Shown here: piece by piece, positions 11,439-22,869 of the stretch
Layout of the letters: each line of letters starts with the position of its first letter
Numbering within the stretch: position 1 is the first letter of the stretch
NCBI GenBank assembly: GCA_002104945.1
Contig: MCFH01000024.1
Span: forward strand, 186,001 to 250,000
Length of the DNA: 64,000 nt
From: Piromyces finnis
Lineage: Eukaryota > Neocallimastigomycota > Neocallimastigomycetes > Neocallimastigales > Neocallimastigaceae
Direction: 5' to 3'
Translations under genes and position numbers: made by a program
Notes under the pieces: generated by a model
Told to the model about the DNA's origin: nothing
Seen by the model: the letters and a program-made list of their open reading frames with translations, nothing else
Databases searched by the model: none

Positions 11439-13328
11439 ATGGATCTTTCTATTCATCATAGTAGAACTCTTCTTTATACTAAACCAATTAAAAATGAACC
11501 AGTCAAATTAAGAGAAGTTAAAATACTTCATGGACGTTGGTTACATATTATTATTAGTGTTTTAAATATTGCTTTTGAAAAAGAAGTTGGTGCCAGACTT
11601 TTATATAGAAATTTAAGTGGTAAGGGCATTATGGCCCATCTTAAAGCTTCCTATGTTAAATCTGAAAAGAATAATGAAGGTAAAAAAAATATTAATAACA
11701 TCTATTTGAGAATATAATACAAAATTATTTATAAAGTAATATCAATCAATGTTTAATGTATCATAAATGTGACTATAAAAAATTAAATTGATGATTTTTT
11801 AAATAATATAATACTATAAAAAAGTCAAACCTATTAAAGTGTTTAAAGAAATAATTATTAAATAGACATTTAAAACAACATTATTCATATGTTGAATATT
11901 TTTATTATTTATTCTAAATAATAATTTATATAACAATATAATGGTTTTTTATTTTATAAATTGATAATATTTATTAAGAGTGAATTAATGAATAGATCCA
12001 TAAAAATTTTCAATTAATTAGTATAATAATATAACAAGTTCTTAAATAAATAAATACCATAAATATTATTATGAAAAAAAAACATAATGAAAAAAAACTA
12101 TTTAAAACAACAACATTATCAAAAAAGAATTAAAATCAATAATTATAAATTCTATAAATATATTTATTAATATACTTTTTTTTTTTTTAACAATTTTTTT
12201 TCTTTATCTCTTCAATATCATTTTTACTAAATAAAAATTATAATTATGGGGATTTTATTACAAAAATATAAATATATACCCTATATTATTACAATATGAA
12301 ATAATTAATACATACTAGGTCAACCAGATATTGATATTTTTGAAGTTAAATATGATATGACTAAGAATAGATCCAACAGAGCTCCATGGTCACCAATTGT
12401 AAATTTAGTTCCATATTATAGAGTTAAAGGAGAATACTATGAAGATAATCCAAATGGTATCTATTATAGTTTAATATTTTAATTTAACTTATTAAAAGCA
12501 AAAAAAAAATATATATAATAAATTATATTTTATATGTATACTAATTTAAAATGGTGATGATTAAATAATTTTATTTAAATAGATAGAAATGAAACCTATA
12601 GGGTTGCTGAAGATAGTATAGTACGTGTTATTTGTAAAAAAGGATATGTATTTAAATCACCAATTGTTTCTAAATTCGAAAGTGATTTAGCATGGGAAAT
12701 TTTTGAAAAGGAAGCTGGTATAGATAAGGCTAATGAAGCCAAAATGAATTTAATGACTAATAATTCTGAAACTAATGATTTCATTTCCAAAGACAATAAA
12801 GTTTTCTGGGAAGTTAATTTCAAGGAAGCTCTTTTCAGTTGCAGTGGTAATTCAAGTAAGAAAGCATGGAAATATTTCTGTCATAAAACTTCATGTGTTC
12901 CAGATTCCACAACAGAAGGTAGTAAAAGAAATAATTCCGGTACATTAGATGATTATGATTATTGTGAAGAAGTTAAAGGATGGAAGTCTAGAGTAGCTAA
13001 AAATTCTACATCTCAAAATAAGGATTCATGGAAGATTCCAGGATGTGAAGAATTCTATAAACAAGAATTATTCCAAAATCCATTTGCTTTCGTTGATCAA
13101 AAAGAAGTTAGTAGTGATGATGATGAAGTAGAAGAAGAAAAAGTTACTAGACCAAAGACCAAAAGAAATACTAATACTGAAAAGAAATCCAACAAAAGTA
13201 AGAATACTACTGTTGTTTCTAATAAGAAGTTAAATAAATCTAAAGTTACAGATGAAACTACCGCAAAGATGAATCCAAAAACTATTGGTAATAAAGCCAA
13301 TAATAAAGCGGCTAAAATTATGAATTAA
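11439..13328 (+). CDS. CBM21-domain protein, probable protein phosphatase 1 glycogen-targeting subunit
   Basis: Three exons (11439-11679, 12319-12456, 12583-13328) join in frame to 374 aa. Residues about 20-135 match carbohydrate-binding module 21: VLNIAFEKEVGARLLYRNLS, ASYVKSE, DIDIFEVKYDM, then VNLVPYYRVKGEYYEDNPND and the closing NETYRV, the equivalent of the family's YxVNGxxYWDNNxxxNYxV. In fungi and animals CBM21 occurs in PP1 targeting subunits (Gac1, PPP1R3) that bring the phosphatase to glycogen. A KVFW tetrapeptide (residues 199-202) fits the PP1-docking consensus but lies after the CBM21, whereas in known subunits it precedes it. The C-terminal ~80 residues are acidic and then Lys/Asn-rich. 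There is no signal peptide, so it should act in the cytoplasm. The family is fairly sure; the PP1 role is inferred. Confidence 0.75.
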
Positions 13329-16300
13329 TTCTTTTTTTTTTTTTTTATAGAACAAAGAAAGAAAGAGAAGAAAAAAAAAAGACTATGAAAAAAGGGAATA
13401 ATCGTCATCTTTATGTCTTTATAAAAAATTTTTTTTTTCAATTTTTTTTTAATTCATATTATAATTATTCATTTATATATATATATATTAGTAATTATAA
13501 TTTAGTTTTTTTTTATTATTATAATTAGTAAAATAAGTAAATTTAATTAAACGTTTATTTCATGATATATAATTATTATTGTTTTATTATTGATTCAAAT
13601 TATCAAAATAAAAAAAAATATATATATATAAAAATGTAAATTTCCAATTACTATATTAAAGTTATTAAAAAAAAAAATAAAAATGTATAAATAATAAATA
13701 AATATTTATCTATATAGGCATTATAAATGTTTTTTTTTTATAGTTATAAATGTTAAATGTTGAAAGTATTCTTTTTGGCTAATTTTTTATGAAATTTTCA
13801 TTTTTTTTATAATACTTAAATCATCCATTTTTGATGATGTTTTTTTTTGAGTTTTAAATTGTTTGTTTGTTGTAAAATAAACATTTACTTTACTTTTTAT
13901 TTCCAGTGTGTAACACTAAAATCATGATTTTTTTAAGGTTACACATTTTTTTATTATTTTCACACGTTTTTTTTTGTAGGTAAAAGAATAATAAATGTTT
14001 ATATCCTTTTTTTTCTTATTTCAGTATAATTAAATAATAAATAAATAAAAAAAATAATGATTATTGGAAATATGAATGTAATAGGAAAAACAACAACAAC
14101 AACAACAACAACAACATTCTTTATAATTAATTTTATAAATTATCTAGTAAATTTATTTTTTTTTGTTGTGTTAAACATTTCATTTCATGGTGTTAATAAT
14201 TGCATACATTATGTATACATAACAAATGTATTTGTACATATCCTATGTTTTAGTAAAAAGTCCAAGATTATTATTATTATCATAGAAAAATAAGGATTAA
14301 ATAATTAAATAAAGATGTGTAATAAATATAATCGTTAGTTTTATTTATTTATTTCAATTACTGCTTTTTTTTTATTTTATTTTCCTATGTATGATCTTTC
14401 TTTTAGAAGATACTTTTTTTATCTATGATACATGAAAATGTTTTGGAAATATAACCATTATCCACTTTGTAAATTTTTTTTCTCTCACTGTCTTTTAGTT
14501 TCTATTAAATTATAAGTTTAATAAATATTAATAGAAATAAAAGTCTTTTTATTTTTATTGTTATTGATTACATATATAGATTGAATAAGGTTCCTTTATT
14601 ATTCATAGTAATAATAAAAAGTTGAGTATTTGCTGTTTGTTTGCTGTTACTCTCTTCAATATCTCTTTTATTAATAACAAAATTTTATTTTTTTTTGGTA
14701 GAATTTTAGCCAATAAGTAATTGTTTCATTTATGATGTGTGTAACCTTTAAAATTCAATTAATATTTGTTTATAAACAAAAACAAAACATGTTTTTTTTA
14801 TATTATACAAAAGATTCATTTTTCTTTTTTTATTAAATAATCCACTCATCATTTTTTTTATAAAAAATATATATATATAGAGTATCATTAGCTATCTATT
14901 ATTTATTCAGTATTATGAATGATCTTTTTTTCTTTTATTGTACTTCTATTTTAACTTTGTGCGAACCATTTTATATATTTTTACTTGCCGCATCTAATTT
15001 AATCAATTACATTATTATACTCTAATGTATTGAAATGTATACAATGAAAAGAGGACCATTCATATGAAACTACAAATAATAATTTTTATATAAGGCATAA
15101 TTCGATAGAATTATATTAATAATATATAATTCAATGTACAATTTAAATTAAGGATTTTTTTTTTTTGAATATTATAAGCTAAGCCAAAGAGTAATAATAC
15201 TCTATTAATGAAATTTTATTATACAAAAAGAGGTAGATGTAGTGGATAATAAAGTTTATTTTTTAAAAAAAGAAAAAGGTCGAAATAATTAATACTTTTT
15301 TGTTTTAACGAGGTAGAGACCAACAACTTTTTCATCTTTTATTTTTTTTATTATGGTGTAACCTTTAAAAAAATCCACTTTTTCATCCATTACATTACAT
15401 GAATATATTATCACCATTTATGTAATGTAATGTAATAGGAAAGGAGGATTGTTTTTTTTGGAATGATAAGGTTTTTTGAAGTTCCATACTGAATTTAATT
15501 ATTCTTTATTTAATATTATATATTATAGTATATTCTAATATATTTATAATTTAAATTTCTACCATTATAATCTATTTTTTTTATCATTACACAAAAAAAA
15601 ATTTTTTAAATTAATATAATCCATCAGACAATTGAAATTAAATTGACTGTTCCATATATTATTCAAAGTCTAATTCATAATAATTAATATATTCATTATA
15701 TATTAAAACTTGTGTAATTTTTTTTGAAAAAGTTCATGTAAACTATAAATTTTCATTTAATATATTAAATTATATTCTAATAAATGAATTAGCCATATAT
15801 TAATATTCAATGATAGAAAAAAAAGAAACAACACATTACCCACTTGCAAAAAAAAAAAATCATCATCATTTATCTTTAATAATAATTATATAATAAATTT
15901 TGTGTAGTTTTATAGTGTTAAAAAAAAAAAGAAAAAAAGAAAAATTATCTATTCTTTTTGCCTTTTTTTTTTTTCTTAAACTTTGGTTAATTATTCTTTT
16001 TTCTTTTTTTATATTTTCTTTTTCGGATCGAGGGAAGAAAGAAAGAAAGAAAGAAAGAAAAAACGTTGTAAATCATATAGTATAATACTATATATATACT
16101 TTAAAAAAGAAAGAAATAAATAATAGAAAAGATAATTAACTAATTATTCATAAACAATAACAAATTAACAAATTATCAACAGTTACATTTCAAACCTTAA
16201 AAAACATTAATTAAAATATTTTATGAATAAAGAAAGAAAAAAAAAGTTATTATAAATACTAATAATTTAATATTATATTTTGTTTCAATACTTTCATAAA

Positions 16301-16767
16301 AAAAGAAAAACTATACGTAATATGATTGTCAAAAGGATACAACTAAAATTATCCTATCCTATGTCAATTTGTTAATAAAAATTTTTTTTAATTATAAGCA
16401 TTTTCTTGTCAATATTGTAAAAAAAACATTTAGAATATCCTATCTTTCATACTTTATTATACAACATCATATATTAATTATCTCCATAATTAAAATCATT
16501 TATTAAAATCTTTACAAACTTTTAAAATCAAAAGGAAAAAAAAAAGATATTATTAATCCATTCTCTTTCCCCCCATTTTTTTAATTGATAATACCAATAA
16601 TACCAAATTAATTATTTAATAAATTATATATCGTGCTGTAAATATTTATTATTTTGACATTTATAATATTTTTTTGTAATACTATAATATATTTAATAGT
16701 TAAATTGAATAAAAAAAATTAAATTAAATATATATTTGTATTAATTATTTAATAGTTATTAATAATA
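13329..16767. other. Long intergenic spacer upstream of the Ndt80-like gene
   Basis: About 3.4 kb without a convincing gene. It has three copies of a TGTAACCTT core (two continuing TAAAA at 14740-14753 and 15357-15370, one inverted at 13935-13943) and an inverted repeat of CATTACATTACAT near 15390 and 15420. A GAAA run lies near 16034-16060. A long upstream region suits a regulated transcription-factor gene, but I can name no binding site. Confidence 0.5.
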
Positions 16768-19700
16768 ATGGTTACTGAAATTTGTAATCCTCAAGATTCA
16801 ACAGTTGTTGATAAGAATTCAACAGAAGTAACTTCTTTTTCAAATTATTCAAGGTACTTATACCAAATAATGATTAATTGTTAATAATGTTTATAGGTTA
16901 ATAAAAGATTCAAATGTTATTTTTTTTTATAAATAGTCCACAAACAGATAATCAAGTACCTGGAGAGGAACAAAAGAATGATGAAGAAGGTTAGTTTATT
17001 CTTATTATCTTTTGAGAATTTAATATATTGACTTTGTTAAATCAATTGATGTTAATAATATAAATAAATTAATTTTTAAATCAATTGATGTTAATAATAT
17101 AAATAAATTAATTTTTAAATTAATTGATGCTAATAATATAAATAAATTAATTTTTAAATCAATTGATGCTAATAATATAAATAAATTATTTTAATAATAT
17201 ATTTAAACAAACAAACAAATTGAAAAAATAGTATATGAATGCAAAGTAAATGCAATTCAACCGGAGACTCGTATGTCTGATATAGTCTCAGATGAAGAAT
17301 TTAAAGAAGAGGTTGCTAAATATAGTGGACCTCCTTTTTCTGGTACTATACAAGTTTTACCAATATTCAATCTAGATAAGAGCAAAAGGTATAGATTATA
17401 GTATTAATATTTATTAAAAATAGTAAATAATATATTATATATATTAATGTAATACCTATATTTTTATACATAAATTATGATATGTTATGCAATGCTAAAA
17501 AAAATCATTTATAAAAAATAAATGGAAATTTAATAAAAAAAATATAGTTTTAAAATTGATTTACAGGCCAAGGTGGATAGAGGTTTTTTTTTAAATGAAG
17601 GAATATGGATTTGTTATCGTAGAAACTATTTTCAGGTTAAAACATTTTTCAATTTAATAGAACATAGAAAAAATATACCGGAGAGAAATGAACTACCACA
17701 TTCAATAAATAATATATATGTTGAATTGCCTGATCGAGGAATAAGTAAGGTCATTAATTTTTATGTTGGAATAGAAGCAATTATTACCAGATGTAATGGA
17801 AAAGTTGAAATTGTTCAACATACCGCAAAACGTGATAAAGCTTCACAAAAATCACCAGGATTGAGATTAATTTATCCAGGAGGAGATTTATCATCCTATA
17901 ATCATTCTTTAGAACAAAATACCATTGTATTATATGAACGTCTTCAATTTAGAAAAGCTACTAGTAATAATGGTAAACGTGCCACCTCACAACAATTCTA
18001 TTCAGTTGTTGTTAAACTTTATGGTCAGTTAGTAGATGGGGAAAACATTCCTATTGCTTATATTGAATCTTCTCCTATTGTCGTTCGTGGTAGAAGTCCT
18101 GGTCATTACGCTCAACAAACGAATTCACTTAATCGTTTTAAAATTTTAACTCCTAATAGAGCTCAAAAGCGTAGTAAGAAAACAAATTTTGATATAACAC
18201 CATCTTCTTCAACAAACTCTTCTCCAATATCTCAAATGCAACCTAAATATCAAAATATTAGTCCAGCACCATCCGTTCAAAATCCAGCTTATTATAACGG
18301 AAATATTAATTATAATCAAAACCAAGGTGTATATGATTCTTCTAATTCCAGACAAGATGAAATTAATTCAAATTCCGGTTACTTTTCCGAAAATAATAAT
18401 ATCATAAATGGTAATCCTCAACAACCAATATCCCCAATTTCACCAATGAATTATCATAGTAATTCTTCTTCTGTTCAAAATTCTCCAACTAATCCAACAA
18501 ATTTCACCTATAATAGTAATTCTAAACAAATCTATAATGCCTCCACTCCAAATTATTCTAATAGTGTCACTCATTATGATTCCAAGCAACAACCTTCCTC
18601 CTATGAATATTCCTATCCTAATAACAACAGAGAAATAAATCGAAATAATAACTATAATGGTAATAATTATCAAAATGGTAATTATAATAATAATTATAAT
18701 GGTCAATTTAATTATGAAGACAATAGAGGAATGACAACTAATAAGAATCAAAATGGTTTTCAAATAAATCCAATTCAAAATCAAAATAATGCGGGTTCAA
18801 CCTTTTATAATTCTCAAAATCAAAATCAAGGGGATTCTTATTCCTTAGGTCAACCACTCTATAATGGTCAACCTGGTTCAATTAATCAAACTAATCAAAC
18901 AGGATCTACAGTTTCTATTTTTAATAATAATGTTAATGTAGATCAACAAGGGAATTATAACGCCTATTCTTCAAATCAATACCAAAATTCACTTACCTCA
19001 TTATCTTCAATGCAACCTACTCAACCACAAGCTTATCAAATTCAATCTCCATATCAACAACCAACAAATTCTACTCAACAATTTTCACAAGCAAATATTA
19101 ATAATGGTAAGAAAAATACCCTTATGGCCTTTTTTTTTTTTTTTTTAAAAAAAAGTCTAATTAAATAATAAACCTTTTTAAAGGGATAGCATAGAAATAC
19201 TTTTTTTTTTATCCTATTTTCATTTAAATTTATAAAAAATATAAAGCATCTAATACATGTTAATGTAAACTTTTATTATTTTATTATATTTAAAATTTTT
19301 ATTTATTTAGAAATTCAACAATCCTATAAACCAATTCAAAATCAAGCCTACAATAATAATAACTATTCATTTTCTAATGGAAATCAAAGTAGTAATACTT
19401 ATTCTTCAAATGCAAATAATACAAGTGATAGCTATTATTATGCTAATCAAGCCTCCCAACAATCTAATCAAAGAAACAATACGCAACAAACCTACTCTTA
19501 CAACTATACTAATAATGGTATGAATATTACTTATCAAAATCGTGGTCAAACTCAAACCTCTGCTCAAAATTCCTCTCAAAATCAAAATACCATCATTTAT
19601 CAACAAGCTCAACCTCAACAAGTACAAGGATCTAATCAAGGAACTTCCATTGTTTATTCTCAACAACAAAATGGTCAAAATAATACAGCAGCAATCTTTT

Positions 19701-21076
19701 ACCAACAACAACAAAATAGTCCAGTTATGGTATATCGCCAAAACTCTACACAGCAACAAATGCAATCTTCCTTATATTCTAAACAATCTCAACCACAACA
19801 AACTGGTAATGTAGTCTATTCACCAAATGGTATTATTATTAGACAACAACAAGGAAATACAGTCGTTTATCAACAACAAACACCATTACCAACGTCAAAT
19901 ACCACTCCTCTCTATTCTAAACCTTCCACTACTCAACCATCCGTTCAATCACAACAACCTCAAACACAACAACCATCATCTACTTATAATCCTCAATTAA
20001 CTTCTCAATATTCATCTGTTCCACAAAATACCACATCTCAAATTACATCATCTATTCAAACTGTACCATTATCTCAAAAGGCTCCAATCAATCCAGCAAT
20101 ACAATCTACTCAAGTAAAGGTTGAATCTCAAACTGAACCATTATCTCAAACCTCATATAATTCAACAAAACCTTTAGTTAAATCTGAATCCCAAGAAAAA
20201 GACGATTCAACAAGTCCACAAGAACATAAAAATCCACCACTTTTTGCTAAATCGTTATATGAAACTGCTCTTAACAATATTAAAGCAGAAAATGTTGAAG
20301 AAGAGGGGGTTAATGAAATAAAGGATGATAAAGTAGAGCACGATGAAAAGGACAATGTTGAAAAGGAAGATGTTGAAGTGAAAAATGAAAAAATAAATGA
20401 TCAAGAGAATACTGCTGACTTGAGCGATACCAATAATAAATCAATGGAAAACATGAATACAGAAATATCTTCCAATAGTGTTGGAACAAAGGAAGAAAAA
20501 TCCGTTGAAAAACCAAGAGAAGGTAAATTGGTTGAAGAATCGAAACAAATTGAAGCGCCAAGTCAAGTCGATGAACCAAAGCAAGTTGAAGAATCAAAGC
20601 AAGTTGAAGCACCAAGTCAAGCTGATGAACAAATACAAGTTGATGAACCAAATGAAGAAACTACGGAAATAAAGCCAATTGAAAAAGAAAAGTCAATTAA
20701 GGAAGATAATAAGGTAATTGAAACAAACAGCTCTGTTGAAACACCTGTTCCAAAAGCAACTAATGATAATGACAATGGTGATGCCAATAAAGATCCAATG
20801 AATGAATTAAATCATGATACCAAAACTACTATTACTGATGTTACCATTTCTAATGAAGCGGCAGAGGAAACCGAACAACCAGATGAAAAGATAAATACTG
20901 CTACCCAAGCCTTATTAACCGATGAAGAAAAGGGTAAAACCGAAAAGGAAGAATCGTCCAAGGAAGCTTCTATTTCTTGTGAAAAGAGAAAATTCGATGA
21001 AAGCCAGGATAATGAGGATGAAGAAGATGAACAAGCCGAAAGTCATAAAAAGAGAAAGAGTTCAATTCATGAATAA
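16768..21076 (+). CDS. Ndt80/PhoG-family transcription factor with very long Asn/Gln-rich tail
   Basis: Five exons (16768-16853, 16937-16989, 17232-17388, 17548-19106, 19311-21076) join in frame to 1206 aa. The immunoglobulin-like Ndt80/PhoG DNA-binding domain spans roughly residues 70-290: FSGTIQVLPIF, KVDRGFFLNEGIWICYRRNY, ISKVINFYVGIEAI, LRLIYPGGDLSSYNHS, VVKLYGQLVDGENIPIAYIE and SSPIVVRGRSPGHY, a run typical of the family. Members control meiosis (Ndt80), sporulation, secretion of hydrolases and nutrient responses (Vib-1, XprG). From about residue 300 to 850 the protein is Asn/Gln/Tyr/Ser-rich and prion-like; residues about 870-1206 are acidic and Glu/Lys-rich, with repeated EEPKQVEESKQVEAPSQ-like segments and a basic KKRKSS near the end, possibly a nuclear signal. 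Intron 2 carries a 39-bp tandem repeat. The regulatory target is not deducible. Confidence 0.9.
17041..17191. repeat. Four 39-bp tandem units inside intron 2 of the Ndt80-like gene
   Basis: Units start at 17041, 17080, 17119 and 17158 (ATCAATTGATGTTAATAATA and on), with T/C changes separating the first two from the last two. The array is wholly intronic, between the exons ending at 16989 and starting at 17232. Confidence 0.95.
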
Positions 21077-22869
21077 ATTTAAAACTAATGCACCCACACC
21101 CACACCCACACCACTACCTCTTTACCTTGTCCAATAATAGATTTTTTTTTATTTTATAAAATTTTTAAACATTTCTTTTAATTTTTTATTTTTCTTTTTT
21201 TCATTTTTTTTTTTAAATATCTAACAACTTATCTAATTTCCAATAGAATAATTTTAATAATACTAATAATAATATTTAAATACTATTTTATTAATAATAA
21301 TCTTTATAATTTATATTTTTATTTTCTTTTCCAATTCTAATGAATAATTTAATTTTAATTTCTTTTTCAGATTTTAATTTTTAATTTTTTTTTTAAATGA
21401 ACATTTGCACACCCAAGGATAAAGTAGCAGCATTAAAATTATTAGAGAATGAAAAAAAAAAAAAAAAAAAAAAAAATTAAACTCATTCATGATTAAATTT
21501 AATTTATTATTTATTTATTATTATTATTATTATTATTTTTTTTTACTATTAACACTTTTTTTTATTCTTCATAATATTTTTTTTTCTCCTTCTTTTACTA
21601 CTAATTTATTTATTTAATGATATAAAGAACCCTTTTTTTTTTTTTTTACTAGAAAAAATTGTCATCATTTATTACAGAGTTGAAAAAAAAAAAAAAAAAA
21701 AAACATAATAAAAATTTTTGAATCTTTTATTATAACAAAAAAAAAAAAAGATTTTTTTTTTTTAATTATTTAAACACTATACATCAAAGGGATAATACAA
21801 AGTATATCTAATGTTATATTATTATTTTAATAATACTATTTTATTAAAAGTATTCAATTTTATAATTATTATCATTATTATTATTATTATTAATAAAATT
21901 TAGAAAGGAAAAATAAAATATTATTTATAGAATTAAGTATATTGAATATAGATAGATAGATATAAAATTGTATCCAAAAAAAAAAAAAAAGTTTTTATTT
22001 TATTGAAGGATATAAAAAAGATAAATTAGCAAAAACTTTAGTTTTTTTTTTTTTCCTTTTTCCTTTGTATATTGTCATTGAATAATTAAAGTTTTTTAAA
22101 TTTATTTTTTACATTTCTAATTCTATTTTATTTTATTTTATTTTTCTTCTTTTCATTGTCTTTTCATTTATTTATTTATATAAATAAATCTTAATCATTA
22201 GGAAAAAGTATTTTTCTAAAATCAATATACTTTTTTACAAAAGAAAAAAAAAAAAATTTAATACAAAGATAATTTAAAATAATAATAATAATAGTAATCT
22301 GTAATCTAAATGAATAATAATTATAATAATAAAATTCATTGTCTTTTTTTTTTTATATGTAAAAAAAGGAAAAATTATTAATTTTTTTTTTTTTAAAAAA
22401 AAAAAAACTATTTTATGTTAAATTATTATTTATTTATATTTTATTATATATATTTAGTTATTATAAATGCATATGAATGTTAAAAAAAAAGAAATTAAAA
22501 AAGAATAAAAAAAAAATATTATTATTAAAAGTTAACTAATTAATTATTCATATTGTTATGGTACTTATGTATGCTAATTTTTTTTTTTTTTTATGATAAT
22601 TAGTTTATTAAATATATTTCTTTGTGATGGTTATTTATTCGTTATAAATTTGAGAAAATTATTGAAATAAAGTATAATAAAATAATAATAAATATTTAAA
22701 TATATATTAATAATAATAATAAATGAAAAAAAAAAAAATAGGTTAAGAAACTAATAAGGAAAAAGTAAATAATAATATTAATAAAGTAAAAAGGAATATA
22801 AATAAAATAAAAAGGAATATATATATAAAAAGGAAATTTTTTAAGAAAAAAAAATTTTTTTTTTATGGA
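21077..22869. other. Spacer between convergent genes
   Basis: A/T-rich 3'-3' spacer between the Ndt80-like gene and the FYR-domain gene. It has poly(A/T) runs and a CACCCACACCCACACC microsatellite just after the Ndt80-like stop. A short coding-like stretch near 21398-21450 runs into poly(A) and is too short to call. Confidence 0.55.

Noticed and set aside
14057-14293. 78-aa ORF with a poly-Thr run
   Set aside because: Driven by an ACA microsatellite, no domain, hydrophobic low-complexity sequence and no splice partners.
15900-16085. 61-aa ORF
   Set aside because: No ATG at its start and composed of homopolymer and GAAA-repeat translation.
21398-21480. Short coding-like stretch beginning ATGAACATTTGCACACCCAA
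   Set aside because: Runs into a poly(A) tract after about 20 codons and has no splice partner; probably chance or an old remnant.
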